Origin: Nothopassalora personata
Taxonomy: Eukaryota; Ascomycota; Dothideomycetes; Mycosphaerellales; Mycosphaerellaceae
Length of the DNA stretch: 64,000 nt
Assembly (NCBI GenBank): GCA_033816765.1
Contig: CM066292.1
Span: 2,418,001 to 2,482,000 of the forward strand
Direction: 5' to 3'
Made by a program: the position numbers and the translations under genes. Below the pieces are notes generated by a model. It was not told the DNA's origin. It saw only the letters and a list, made by a program, of their open reading frames with translations, and did no database searches. This document shows positions 1 to 11,929 of the stretch, piece by piece. The first letter of the stretch is position 1. Each line of letters starts with the position of its first letter.

Positions 1-2382
1 TTATATTGTTAAGCCTAACTGCTTTTAACTATGCTAATGATTTCCTCTCTAACTTAATCTTCTAGTTCTAGAGAGCAACTAGAGCATCTTCTCTTTTCTT
101 AAGAGGACAGGTCTACTTTTTTCTAGAGAAGTTGTTAACAATCTTAAGCTAGTATTTGAACCCTAGCCTTAATGTTAGCAGTGGACTATATATGTTAATA
201 GATACAAGGGCAAGTCTTTTAGGTCTTCTCTTAGTAACTTTACCTTTGTACTTCTTTATCTTTACTATTGAACACACTCTGCACTAGTAGAAGCTATCCC
301 TAGGAATAGGAATGGGTTCTTTTAAGTCTATTACCTTATGAAGATTCTAGAGTAAGTTCTTCCTAAAGTGTGTAAATGTTATATGCTAAAGCTCCTACTG
401 TTTTAGGTTAGTCTCTAATTTAGCAGTTATAAAGGCATTCTCTATTAGTAGTGCACATAATAAGTGATGTGCCCTTTCTTATAGTAGAGGAGAAATCTTA
501 TTAATGAATAGAACCCCCCTAAGAAGCCTTGTCTAGACAACAGTTTAGCTAGAGGGGGATATAAGAGAAAATGAAGGAGGTTAGACACTAAACTGCTTAC
601 TAAACTGGTTCTAAGAAACTAGGTTTACCCCTAGCTTAGGTATAAGTAGAACATCTTCTAAAACAACTTTCCTGCTAGATCTCCTACTTATCTCTATAGT
701 CCTAATATAAGTAGCTAACAAATGCCTACCTCCTACTTTAATCTATTTCTTCTTTGTTAAGGGAGTTATAGATCTAAAGAGGTAGTTCTAGTTAGTTATA
801 TAGGATAAAGCACAAGAATTAAGTAACTACTCTAATAAGGGGAACTTGCCTTAGACTTCTGCAGCTAAGTGAGCTACTTTATTATACTTATTATCGTTAG
901 ACATTGTCTTCTAGGATAAGTTGTATAAGTTAGGTAGCTCTTAGGTAGAGAAACCTTTGCTAGTCTTCCTTGTTTTAGAGGAAGGAGACTAGGCCTAGTT
1001 CTTCTAGAGTAATAGTATGTTAGAGCTAAGTTTCTTTACTATTTTCTTAAGTTCCTCTATAGAGGACTTCTCTCTTAGTGTTCTTCTTAAAGATGGTAGT
1101 AGAGATCTTCTCTTCTTAACATATGTTGCATTCTAGGAGGATAGTGCTTAGGAATAAGATCCAAGGACCTTCTTTACCTTAGAGAGACTAGGGCAGTCCT
1201 TAATAAGATAGTCCTTCTTATAGAGAAGGCAGGAAAGTGATCTTACCTAACCTAAGGGCCTAACCTAGGTAGCTGCTATACTATACTTAGCCTTAGAGGG
1301 ATTCAATCTGGCCTCTTAAGCCTTAAGGATCTTTAAGGTCCTTTTATAATCCATCTTTAGCTAAGCTATAATGGTATCCCTAGCTATATAGTAGTTAGGT
1401 AGCAGTGAGCTTAAAAGCTAGGTTATTCTTACATTAGCTTTCCTATAGTGCTGGCCCTCTAGGTTAACATTAGCAATCCTCCTTCTAAGAGACACTAGGT
1501 GTGCCTATACAGATCTAATAGTGAACTCTTCACTTATCTTAAAGTTTACAAACTGTTTTATGAGCTTATGTATATAGGTTAGTAACACCTAGCTATACTT
1601 GTTCTAGAGATGCACCTATATCTTAGCAGCTTTTCTAGATTCGTAAGAGCCCTTAAGCTTAAATTCATCTTCTTCTATAATCCTACTTAGGATACTAAAG
1701 CAGTAAGCTACATTTTGTTTTGTCTATGTTAGTGTATTAAGAATCTCTTTAATCTTAGTCTCTTCCTAGAGTTTTAGGTTCTTGCCCTTAATATTGTTAA
1801 ATAACACTTCTAATAGGTTATTAATTGTAAAGAATGCTAACTAGCTCTCTATCTTGTATCTCTAAAGGTTGAACTATCTCTTCTAGTTATCTCTCCTAAG
1901 AATTAGGATTTTAGTTCCCTTCTCTTCTCCTTTCTCTTAGTATAAATCTATAATGAATTGAATGTAATAAAACAAGGTATATACGCTTTAAGGTCGTGGC
2001 TTAGGTCCTGCTAAGGCTTTTAGTGTAGAATAGTAAGGTTCGTAGGTGTAGATACTAAGGCCTACTTAGTAGGGTAAAGAAAGAGCGGTGTAGTCTTGGA
2101 GCTAGGACATAGGTCTGTCTCTCCTAGTAGAGTTCTAAATAACTTACTTAAAGTCCTTCTTAATAGTATCTCGATGCAGTTCTACCTATAGAGTGTCTTT
2201 AAGGTATTAGCTTATAGTAAGCCGTATAGAGTCCTTTTCTAGATTACCTATTACTTAGTATTAAACTAAGCTCCTTAATAGGACAGATAGGGTAGACTTC
2301 TGCTTCCTAGATGTTTTCTGCTATAATAGCAAGGGATACAAGTAACCTATACTAATATAGGTTGCTCTTACTCCTATACAAA
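1..2382 (-). pseudogene. copia gag to integrase region, broken
   Basis: Copia polyprotein 5' portion on the minus strand, inferred from the equivalent part of the complete copy. There, a CCHC-type knuckle reads near 46770-46820 (C/Y-x2-C/Y-x4-H/Y-x4-C, ending KDCP) before the protease and integrase part. The same bases occur here around 1200-1250. Frames are closed by TAG/TAA codons that fit RIP of CAG, CAA and TGG. Compared with the Gypsy copies around it, this copy keeps more CpA, suggesting fewer rounds of RIP. The RT and RNase H parts lie left of the window. Confidence 0.7.
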
Positions 2383-2397
2383 CCCGGGCTTATAACC
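2383..2397 (-). other. copia primer-binding site (initiator-Met tRNA anticodon arm)
   Basis: The plus strand reads CCCGGGCTTATAACC directly beside the 5' LTR. In the other copia copy the site is CCCGGGCTCATAACC, which is the anticodon arm of initiator tRNA-Met including the CAT anticodon. The minus-strand transcript would pair with that arm. Priming from an internal tRNA fragment is known for Drosophila copia and some fungal relatives. Here one C is already T (CTCAT to CTTAT), a RIP-type change. Confidence 0.7.
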
Positions 2398-2644
2398 TGT
2401 TAAGTTAAGACCTAATAGGATACGTAGTTAGCAGCGGAGTAGAGTAAGAGATCAATCTTTAACTAGCTAATAGCCATAGGGCATGCAGCAATATATTAGG
2501 AACCAATGCGTTAATTGTGTTAGATGTCTATCTAAGCTAAAGGGGAGAGAAGGTGTCTTCCGACAAGCTAAGTCATCGTAGATGCCTTAGGCTAATAGAT
2601 CACAACCTAACTGTTAGCTCCCCTTGAGATGCTACATCTTAACA
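2398..2644 (-). repeat. copia 5' LTR (247 bp)
   Basis: Begins TGTTAAG and ends CTTAACA, a 7-bp terminal inverted repeat. The same 247-bp sequence occurs at 7147, 42125, 42600 and 47967. Confidence 0.9.
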
Positions 2645-5600
2645 CGTTCTATAGTTCTATTAGTAGTGTCCTAAACTATAGGTAACTATATTTCGCATGT
2701 CTTACAGCCTTATTTCGTTAATAGTGTACGCATTGCTTAATGTAGCGGAGCACCTTTTATCTTATCTATAGGAATAAGAAGCTACGTTATACTAGGTCTA
2801 TTGTCTTTAAAGTTCTAGAGTATCCGTAAGTTAGTCCGTCGTAATGTTATCGTATATATTCTTCTTCTTGATCCTTTAGTACTTAGTATTTTCCTTACGA
2901 TATAGGGAATTACTCGTCCTTATCGCCTAGTATTCGTACGATGTTATTAAATTCTCTCGTGTTTACACTAAGACTTCCGTCGGGGTTTGTCTTTAGTATT
3001 TTATGTTATACTAGTTCTTTTCCTTCTATGTAGTCGCTTCTTCGGCTTAGCGCGTCGGCGCGGCCGTTCTCTCTTCCTAGAGTATATTTAATTTCGAACT
3101 TATATTACCCTAGTAGCTCCGACTAGCGGGCTTACCTTCGGGTAAGTTCTTTTATCGTCGTAAAGTACGTAAGATTTTTATAGTTAGAAAGAATCGTTAA
3201 CTTTAGTAGGCCCTCGACGTATACTCTCTAATGTTACATAGTAGTAACAATGGCTAGAAGCTCTTTATTATAGATGTCGTAGTTCTATTCCGCTATAGTT
3301 ATTTTCCGGGAGTAATAGGCTACTAGGTGTCTTTACCTATCGTGTGTCTATATTAAACACGCGCCTATTGCTATATTAGACGCATCGGTCTCGATATAGA
3401 CTTCCTTACTACTATCGAATAATCGAAGCGTAGGGGCTAAAGCGCATTGTTCCTTAAGTTTTTCGAACGCCTTAATTTGTTCCTTTCCCTATTTCTAGGT
3501 AACGTCTTTTCTCGTAAGTATCGTTATTAGTGCTACTGTCTTTACGTAGTCCTTAATGAATTTCCGGTTGTAGTTCGCTAGTCTAAGGAATGATTGTACG
3601 TCCTTAACTGTTTTTAGTTCTAGCTATTCTCTAATTAACTGTGTTTTCGTAGGGTCGATCGTTATCCCTATAGTACTAATAATAAAGCCTAAGAATTTAA
3701 CTTCTTTCTTATAGAATTCGCATTTCTCTAGTCCCGTCTTAAATCCTAGTTGCGTAAGTCGTTCGAAGACGTCCTAGACTTGTCTTATGTATTCCTATAG
3801 GGATCCTTTCGTGTAGACTAGTATGTCGTCTATATAGGCGATAACGTATACGTCGAGTAGGTCTCTAAGCGTTTCGTTAATAAGGTCCTAATAGGATGCG
3901 GGTGCGTTAGTTAATCCTATTAGCATAACTAAGAATTCGTAGAGTCCGTATCTTATTCTAAAAGCCGTTTTCTATTCTTCTCCTTCTACTATTCGTATAG
4001 TATTAAAGGCATCTCGTAGATTAATATTCGTATACTAGTCTAATCCGGTTAATCTATCTTATGCTTCTTCGATATTAGGTAGCGGGTATCGGTTCTTAAT
4101 CGTAATCTCGTTTAACTTCCTATAGTCTTATACGAGTTGTAACTTTCCGTTTACTTTTAGAACGAACATATATAGAGTTCCTATACTTAAGGTAGATCTT
4201 CTTATCTATCCTTTAGCTAGCTTCTCCTTTAGCTATTCTCGTAGGGTCTATAGCTCTTTCTTAGATATTTAATATAGGGGTCCCTATAGAGGCTCTTTCC
4301 CTAGCTAAATGTCAATCTTATAATCCTATAGGCGGTACTTAGGTAAGGCGGTTTTGCCTCTCTCCTTTTTAAAGAGTCGCGACTACTTACGATACTCCTT
4401 AGGAATACTTAACTCTAAGATGTTAGTATTCTTCGATAGTGCGTTACTTCTATTACTTCTAGTAACTTCGTAACCCGGCGGCCCTACGCTAGTGTCTATC
4501 ATGGTCGAAGGTAGTTCTTAATTCCTTCTATTCGGCGTAAGCTGTATCTCGTTTAGCTGTTTCCTTACCTTATCTACTAGTAAACGCTACTACTACGTAG
4601 GCTAAATGTCGATAACGTAATTGCATTCCCTAAATATAAGTACTCCTCTTCTCTAGTCGATTACTAGATTGTGCTTTCTTAACTAAGGCATACCTAATAC
4701 TATGTTATAACTAGCTATATTAATAACATCTAAGGTAATATTCTCGTAGTACTGTTAGATAGCTAGTAGTAATAGTGTCGTATCCTATTCTATACTAGGT
4801 AACGATAATCGGTTTACCGCGATTAACTCGTAACCCTATTTCTTCTTTAGGGTAGCGGACCCGTTTCTTCTTACGAAAGACTCGGAGATGAAATTCCCCG
4901 CTGCTCCTAAGTCGATTATAACACTAGTCTTGTGTCCGTTAACGATTGCTTATATCTAGAAAACTGTGTTTAATGTTGATGCGTAAGCCTAAGTGTTATA
5001 TAACTCCCTTTAGTCGCTTATTTCTAGGGAGCTAATCCTTTTCCCGAATAGTATGTAGTTTGCTATGCTTCGTACCTGGAGGCTTCGGCTAGAACCTGTA
5101 GCCCGTTACCCTATGTCTATACTTATAGTCTATTACGTTCCTAGATCTTCTACGATTCTAAGTAGAGAGCCCGTACGTGCTATACTACTGTTCGTAGTTC
5201 GTTTAAGACGAAAGTTCCTACCGGTGTTAGGTATCCGGTATCCGTTATTCGGCTTCCTATAGGTAGTCGTTCGATAACCGCTTTAGCTAAGTTCTTAGTA
5301 CTGTTTATAGTTAGGTAGCCCTATACTATACCCCTTATCGTGTCGAGTATCTTATCGAATTCGTTAGGGTTTAGGTATCGTTTCCCTAAGAACTTTAGTA
5401 GGAATTCTTCGTGCCTTCGTTAGAGGTAGATAATCAACTTATAGAGTTTCCTTAGCGCGTCTACCGTAAACGTGTACACCTCGTTTTCGTCGTCCGTGTC
5501 GCTCTCTTCTTCTTCGGATAAGTCCTCGCTTAACTCTTCCGGTACGTAATCTTCTTCGATAGTATCTAGTTCGTTTATTTATTGTTCTAGTACTAGTAAC

Positions 5601-7035
5601 TAGCGTCCGTCCTATTCTAGATCCTAGTTTTCTTTATTATCGTTATCGAAGCAAGATTCGTCTATATCTACTTCCTAGAGCTTGTTTCGTCCGTGTTAAG
5701 CTCCTAGGGTTCCTACTAGTTATCGTAGCTAGTACCCTACGCCTAACTTAGCGTCGTAGTAGGTTTAACACGAGTCCTAGTAACAGAATCGCTAATAAAG
5801 GCTTCCGTAACTATATCGAGATTCTTTCTTAACTTTATAGTTAACTCCTTGTACTATTATACTAAATAATCTAATAGTCTTTAATTGTTAGGTATTCGGT
5901 AGTAGTATATATTGTTAAATATAGTATCCTCCTTGTCCTTATAAGGGGTCTAGGAGAGGCATCGTAACCCGGTTACTATCCTTCTCCTCTACTCTCTAGG
6001 TATAGTTAAATTGTCGGGGTCTAACACTACTCCTAGATTTGCCTACCTTTAGTTACATTATATTAAATTGCTCGCGGCGCACTATATTCTTACCGCGGCA
6101 ATCCCGCGCTATATAGCCTTCTTTACTATAGGCGTAATATATAAGTTTTCCTTTTCCTTTAAAGGGCTTTCCGTAGCCCCTACTCTTATCGATCCTCCGT
6201 CCTCGTTAAGTAACGTCTAGTTCTATTAGCTGTAGTCTATAGTAAGGCTAGCTTTATCGTAAGAATTCTCCCTTCGTAACGTACCCTCCTAAGGGTCTAC
6301 GATCCGGAGCATATCCTACTATACCTCCTACTTTAGAGTCGTATTTCTTTTCCTAGTATCGTTCCTAGAGCTAGTTATCGATGTTAATCGACGCCTTTAT
6401 TAGCTCTTCGAGGTTAGTAATCTATCCCCCGTGTCTTATTCACTCGTCCTTAACGGAGTCCTTAAGTCTACGTCGGAACATAGTTATTAACGCCGTCTAG
6501 TCCTATCTGGTAATTTATCCGTATTCTTCAAATTTGGCGGTATACTCTAAAGTAGATGTCTTCTACTTTAGGTGTTAAATAATTCGTATAGCCTATTAGA
6601 CTTCGTTCAAGGTTCTAAAGATTGATTTCATCTTATCTTTAAAGAGGGTGTAGCTCCTAAACATTCCGGTAGGGTCTAATCGTCCTATACCTTGAAGGTA
6701 TTCCCTAAGGTAAGGTTTGATCTAGTTCTACGTGCTTCCGCGAAGGTACGTAATAGCGAAGATAGTTCTTTTATTAGTATCGACTAGGTTAAACATAAGG
6801 TATATATCTATCTAGTTAACCTAGTCGTCGAACTTAGCTCTATCTCTATAGAAGAGGTCTAGCTTAGTAGCCTTAACGTCGTTCTTCCTTAGAGTAGACT
6901 CGTTATCGTTATTAGACTTATCGTCCTTCGTAGTAGTCTATCGTAGTAGCGTACGGCGGATGCTTCCTACTTCGCTAGGGGCGGGTGTTCCCCTACTAGC
7001 TACTTAAGTAGCGCTTATCCTAAGGGCGTTTAAAG
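2645..7035 (-). pseudogene. G1 gag-pol polyprotein, RIP-inactivated
   Basis: Minus-strand reading gives typical Gypsy segments interrupted by TAG/TAA. The gag nucleic-acid knuckle lies near 6095-6145 and reads Y-x2-Y-x4-Y-x4-C, a CCHC knuckle with Cys and His turned to Tyr. Protease is near 4890-4960. RT carries an intact Tyr-Ile-Asp-Asp catalytic box at 3825-3836. RNase H lies near 2900-3300 and integrase begins left of about 2800. An acidic segment near 5480-5560 encodes runs of Glu and Asp in gag's C-terminal part. In-frame stops are scattered throughout, so no product is expected. Confidence 0.8.
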
Positions 7036-7146
7036 TATTATGTCTCGTTCTAGGGCTAGTCTTAAAAGAGAGATAAGTTAAGTTACGTAGCGGTATTCTT
7101 TAGAGAGGCTAAAGTAAGCTAAGCAAAGATAAATAATTAGAGTAAG

Positions 7147-7393
7147 TGTTAAGTTAAGACCTTACAGGATACGTGGTTAGCAGCGGAGTGGAGTAAGAGA
7201 TCAATCTTTAACTGGCTAATAGCTACAGGGCATGCAGCAATATATTAGGAACTAATGTGTTAATTGTGTTAGATGTCTATCTAAGCTAAAGGGGAGAGAA
7301 GGTGTCTTCCGACAAGCTAAGTTATCGTAGATGCCTTAGGCTATTAGATTATAACCTAACTGTTAGCTCCCCTTAAGATGCTACATCTTAACA
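7147..7393 (-). repeat. solo copia LTR
   Basis: A full 247-bp copia LTR with no internal region, flanked by the 5-bp duplication GTAAG (7142-7146 and 7394-7398). It shows that a whole copia inserted here and recombined out. Confidence 0.92.
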
Positions 7394-7505
7394 GTAAGAG
7401 TTATATTCTAATTAGTAAGATAGTAACATAAGTTGAACGTATTAGAACTATAAGGGTTCTTAGCGTTCCTAAATACAAAGGAGACTTCGTAGTCGCAACC
7501 CGCTC

Positions 7506-7637
7506 AATTACTAAGTCGCTAGTAAGCGAGTGATCTCGAATTACTAAGTCGCTAGTAAGAGAGTAATCTCGAATTACTAAGTCGCTAGTAAGCGAGTAAT
7601 CTCGAATCACTAAGTCGCTAGTAAGCGAGTGATCTCG
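7506..7637. repeat. 33-bp minisatellite, four copies, in G1 U3
   Basis: Four head-to-tail 33-bp units beginning AATTACTAAG and ending ATCTCG. Because 33 is a multiple of 3 the array reads as an 11-residue repeat on the minus strand, but it lies in an LTR promoter region and the reading frame is probably accidental. G2 has the same array at 29267-29398. Upstream regulatory repeats are common in LTR U3 regions; that role is inferred. Confidence 0.85.
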
Positions 7638-7704
7638 TGCACCGTACGTAATCCTACTAGCTAATGGCCGTATGTACCGTTATAGCTTAGCCCGAACCGT
7701 AATA

Positions 7705-8214
7705 TAGGGGGCTTTAAAGAAGGTTAAGGTCGTAAAGAGAGAGGCTAAAGAACCGTCTAATGTATGTAGTAGTAGTAGATAGATGTGTTAGTAGTTCTAG
7801 TAATAGTGTTAGTATTTAAAGAAAAAGAGAGGAAGTAGTAGGTAGAGAGCTACGTTTAAGTATGCCTCTTAGCGTATGTCCCTATAACCGTTATAAGGCA
7901 GTAGCGCCGAGACCGGTCTTATAAGTAGTAAGAGTAGTACTATTAAGGTTATACTAAAGGTCCGATGACCTTACATGTAACCGAAAACTAGTGCTAGTAA
8001 CTACCTAGGTAAGCATTTAATAGAGGCATGCTACGCTATTACGTAATCCAATTTACCGGTCCCGGGACCGGTAAATGTAACTCTACTAACTAAGGTCTAA
8101 CTAAGGTAAGAACATCCTATAAAGTAAAGTCTAGATAACCGAATTAGCTTAATAAACTAAAGGACATACGTAACACATACCTAAGGGAAGTGAACTCCGT
8201 ACGCTATTACTAAC
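7705..8214 (-). other. F1 spacer between pol and ORF3
   Basis: About 500 bp with no convincing coding frame, purine-rich on the plus strand and matching 39691-40210 of F2. It holds the 26-bp palindrome at 8051-8076. No terminator or promoter could be assigned. Confidence 0.5.
8051..8076. repeat. 26-bp perfect palindrome, F1 pol/ORF3 boundary
   Basis: ATTTACCGGTCCC followed by its exact reverse complement. The same palindrome recurs in F at the gag-protease/RT boundary (11889) and in diverged form in the LTR (15249). It has no CpA, so RIP cannot easily erode its core. In RNA it would fold into a strong hairpin; function unknown. Confidence 0.9.
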
Positions 8215-11200
8215 TAATTAGTTCTTAGCCTCGATCCTACTAAACTGTAAAATTTCGGCTATAGAAAGGTTATAAGGCCTAACCTATAGCTTTTTAGATT
8301 CCGGTTTAGGATCCGATCCCCTTTCGTTAACTCCTACGGGTAGCACGTCTTTGTCGGCGATAGGCTCGATCTCGTTCGAATTACTACTATCTTCGCTATT
8401 AGCGACTTCTCCCCCCCCCTATTACGAGATCGATCCTATTATCTAAGCTTAGTACTCCTATGTTATCCGGGCGAAGCTCTAGAACTAGCTTAAGGTTTTC
8501 TCGTGCCTAAACACCCTTCATTAGCGTGCTATTAAGTTCCTTAAGAATATAGGTACTAAACTCCCTAGAGACACTAGACACCCGATATAGACCTTACTAT
8601 CGGTAACCGATCTTACGTAAGAAGTTATCCTTATATAGCTTATCGAATCTCACGATAAGGTCGCCCTTCTAGAAACTAATAGAGTTAACATTCCGGTAAG
8701 AATTAAAGTAGTCCTTACTAAGTTCTCTTAGTCGCTTCCTTCGAGTATGTAGCTCTTCTAAACTAAGGTCTCGAGCCTAGAGTTAACGCGCACGTATAGT
8801 AAGTAGGTCCTTAGTCGTCCTACTTAATCCCTATTAATAATTCGCCTACGCCGGGTGCTTAACCTCGATTGGTAGAATCGTACGATAGCTATATAGGACC
8901 TAAGCTAGCGTTATTCTAGTAGTACGATAGGTCGTGGTCCTATTAGCCTATAATATAGCGGGTACCTATTACTCCTATCCGCGGTATATGTTCCTTATAA
9001 GCTTTGCTAACGCTATAAGAATCGGACGGTATCTAACCTCGACCGGAGCATTAGACTACGGATAGTACGGTAATATTTGAATCCTTTAAACACTAAGTCC
9101 TACGAGCAACCGCTTAACCTTAGCCGTATAAACCGTAGCGTTATTAAGCATAATTTTAGCATAGTAGCCGTGCCTATAGAAGACATCCTTATATAGAAAC
9201 TTAGTAACCGTCTTGGAGCTAGGAGGTGCCCTCGTTACTCTAGCCTCGATCTAGTTACTAAGTACTTCGCGCGTAACTAGGAGGTATCCATTTTTATGTA
9301 CCTAGACGGGGTCCGAGTACTACTTCTTACTAATAACCTAAGGGGTCGATAAGTGAAGCTTACTAGCGCGCTAGTTGCCTTCGCGAAACCTATAAGGAGC
9401 ATAACTTTGAACCTATATAGAGACATCGGCGGAGCACCCGTCCTAGTAATACCGATCGGAAATAAGGTTATACACGACCTTAGCGCTACGATAACCGTGT
9501 CTTTTATAGCATTCTATAACGATTTCCTTCTAAGCCTTATTATCGTTAATTACAAGTTATAACGGTACTCCTCGGCGCTTCTAGAAGAATAGCAATTGGT
9601 CCCGGATAAAGAAATTAACGCTCTTCTTTACTAGCCGCCGGTACTTAGTACGGGTAATACTATCGGGCCGGGTCCCAGTTTCTATAACCTAAGTAAGCTA
9701 CTAAGAGCTTTTAGAATATTAGTCCCCGAGATGTTATGTTTTCTAGATTAACTAGATAGGTGTCGACCGGCTCCGGGTACCCGAATAGTTTATTATTAAT
9801 TATCCGGTCGACTTCGTCTTCGTTAGCGTCTATAGGTTCCTAAGGTATAGAGGGCCTACGAGATAGGGCATCTAGGCTAGTATGCCTAGCTCCCGTAACG
9901 TGCTTTACTTCGAACGTAAATAGCCTAATCTATACGACCTACCGGGCTATTGCCGAGTTAGGTAGGTCCGAAGACGGCCGGTTAAGCTACTATATAAGTG
10001 TCTTAGCATTAACCTTAAGGACAAAATTAACGCTAGTAACATATCTCTAGATCTTCTTAAGCCCCTTAAGGACCCTAAGGCATTCCCGCTTACTAGTATT
10101 ATATCTAGATTCTAACGCGTTCTAGATTATACTCTTATACCGTACCGGGTAACGCCGTCGGGTACTGTCTATTAATTCTTAAGAAACGATACATCCCTAT
10201 CTAGTGCCGCTAGGATTAACTAAGATAAAGATAGACCTAGCACTAGGTAAGTAGTAGAGGGTAACTAAGGCTAGAGCCTACATAAGATATCTAGTAACCT
10301 CTTCTTTCGAGAACTGCTCATTTTCTATCTAGGTGAACTTGGCGTCCTTCTTTAGTAGCTTATACATTAGTCGAGCGATAATAACGAACTAGGGAATCTA
10401 TATCCGGAAGTACATATATAGCCCTACATAGGTGCGGACCTCCTTAATATAGGTAGGCGTAGGCTAATCTAGGATCTTAGCTATAACCTTTAGGTTAGGA
10501 TAGCGACTATCCGGGCTAGTAACGTACCTAATAATCTCAAGCTTTTCGTATAACTATTAGGATTTGCCTCTAGCAACTACCGCACTAGCTCTTTCTAGGT
10601 TAGTAAGAACTAGATCTAGGGAAACAATATACTTAACGACCTATTTCCTTAACCTAGGCTCTACTTCTACATTCCTATAGTCCTTAGTTAGTCCCTTAAT
10701 ACCGATGTTATTGAGAAACGGCTTCGCTCGATGCGAGATATAATTAAGTAGAATCTTTATTACCGCACGTACAAACTAAGCAACTAAATTAGTAGCTCCT
10801 TAAGGTAGAGTCGTGTTACGTACTAGGCTAAGAGGGGTTATAAAGGCTATTAAGTCCCGGTAGGACTTATCTAAAGTAATCTAATTATAACCTAAAAACA
10901 GGTCTATAAGTAAAGCGACTCGGTACCCGGCAAAATCCTCTAAGAAGCTATCCGTATCTAGTGGAATGTTAGTATCGCGTAGAGTAACCTTATTTAGGAG
11001 CATAGCTAAGTTAATTAACCGATATAGCACATCGCTTCTAGAGGCATTAACCTTCTTTACGACTAGGAACTAGCTATTAGAATAAGCCCCTTATAAGTAT
11101 TCTAGGATGTTGTTCTTAATCCGGGCTCTAATTATACGCTTAACAATTGCCCTAAGACTTAGGTGCAACCGGATAGGGCGTGCCTACTATAGCCTATAAG

Positions 11201-11888
11201 GGATCGTGTTAATCTTCTAAGGTAGTATAACGTCGTGCCTAATTTGCCTTATATAACTAAAATCCTAAGCGAGGACTGCCTCCCGGTTATAGAGCATCTT
11301 ATCGAATAAGGCCCTTTCTATTAGTAATAGCTTAATACTAACCTTAATTAAGGTAAGCCGTTCTAGAGTAATCCGGCTACCTCGCTTAATACTTAAGAAT
11401 TTCTTAGTTAAGTACTTCCCGTTAAACGGACCTTGTCCTTTAGGCATCTTAGACTCTAGGTACAGCGCCCTACGCTTCTATTCTATATCTCCCTTAACTC
11501 GTGATTCTAGGCGCTTGTAAACGCTCGCGTCTACTAGCTTCTTCTTATCTACCTTACGCTTATATATCGTAAAGACCTACGGTATCCTAATGTTAGCTAT
11601 ATATTAGCCTACTTATTGCTTCCGTGCCTAAGCATTTAATGTAGATTACCTTAGGATCTTAGAGGGCTAATCCCCTTAAACTAAATAAATGTTAGTAATA
11701 GAATCTCCCTTAAACGCGCCTATTCCAATTTCTATAACTCGTTCCTTTACTCTAGCAGTCCTAAGCAATCCTAATAAGTGAGCTAAATGGTTACTAGGCG
11801 TTAGAGCCTTACCGGGTCCCTATAGATGCGTCGTGTCTTCCTATAGATACGTCGTGTCGTAGTCGTATCTATTTTTCTTACTATAGCT
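8215..11888 (-). pseudogene. F1 RT-RNase H-integrase polyprotein, RIP-inactivated
   Basis: Minus-strand Gypsy pol. The segment entering RT (around 11270) reads NREAVLA, then DFSYI, a block typical of fungal Gypsy pol just before RT. The RT fingers segment ending FLVVKK is near 11045-11100. The catalytic box at 10707-10718 reads Phe-Leu-Asn-Asn, the RIP form of FLDD. The block before it reads L-P-stop-G-A-T-N, the expected LPQGATN. RNase H is near 9950-10300 and integrase near 8900-9700. Many TAG stops replace Gln and Trp. The pol frame ends near 8215. The 9790-11203 part is identical to 50553-51966 in F2. Confidence 0.8.
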
Positions 11889-11914
11889 ATTTACCGGTCC
11901 CGGGACTAGTAAAT
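11889..11914. repeat. palindrome at F1 gag-protease/RT boundary
   Basis: Same 26-bp palindrome as at 8051, here with two changes in the right arm (CCGG to CTAG). The F2 copy at 52652-52677 is still perfect. It lies where the gag-protease frame ends and the RT frame opens. Confidence 0.85.
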
Positions 11915-11929
11915 TAAAGTCCGAGGTTT

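Larger units (their letters stand above)
1..2644 (-). mobile_element. Ty1/Copia retrotransposon, 5' part, truncated by the window edge
   Basis: This stretch matches 45570-48213 almost base for base, apart from scattered transitions at CpA/TpG, so it is the 5' part of a second copy of the complete copia at 42600-48213. It reads on the minus strand: 5' LTR at the right end, then primer site, gag and the start of the integrase region running off the left edge. The LTR is followed by CGTTC at 2645-2649, the expected right-hand target duplication; the left one lies outside the window. It interrupts the integrase region of G element G1, because 2645 onward continues G sequence that is uninterrupted near 56453. 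Confidence 0.85.
2645..7704 (-). mobile_element. G1: chromovirus-type Gypsy element, 5' two-thirds
   Basis: Minus-strand Ty3/Gypsy of family G. From right to left it holds the 5' LTR (7036-7704, itself interrupted), gag, protease, RT, RNase H and the start of integrase, where copia cuts it at 2644. The rest lies left of the window. Layout and sequence match G2 (15545-29467) and the G copies at 53197-64000. It sits in element F1: F sequence resumes at 7705, and the same spot is uninterrupted in F2 near 39691, where TAGGGG is the probable target. Confidence 0.85.
7036..7704 (-). repeat. G1 5' LTR, interrupted by a solo copia LTR
   Basis: Starts TATTATGTCTCG (RIP form of TGTTATGTCTCG) and ends CCGTAATA (from CCGTAACA). 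Removing the 247-bp solo copia LTR and its 5-bp duplication leaves 417 bp, matching the 418-bp LTR of G2 at 29050-29467. The U3 part holds the 33-bp tandem repeat at 7506-7637. Confidence 0.85.

Noticed and set aside
7401..7610. Open frame with an 11-residue repeat on the minus strand.
   Set aside because: It lies in the G1 LTR and results from a 33-bp minisatellite; the repeat number and frame have no support as a protein.
7506..7637. Regular 33-bp repeats resembling a CRISPR array.
   Set aside because: Units are directly adjacent with no spacers, and the context is a eukaryotic LTR.
8051..8076. The palindrome as a rho-independent terminator or phage operator.
   Set aside because: The window is fungal retroelement DNA; there is no T-run and no bacterial context.
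9353..9562. Open frames on the plus strand here and at 50114-50326.
   Set aside because: Antisense shadows of the F integrase; they have no features of their own.
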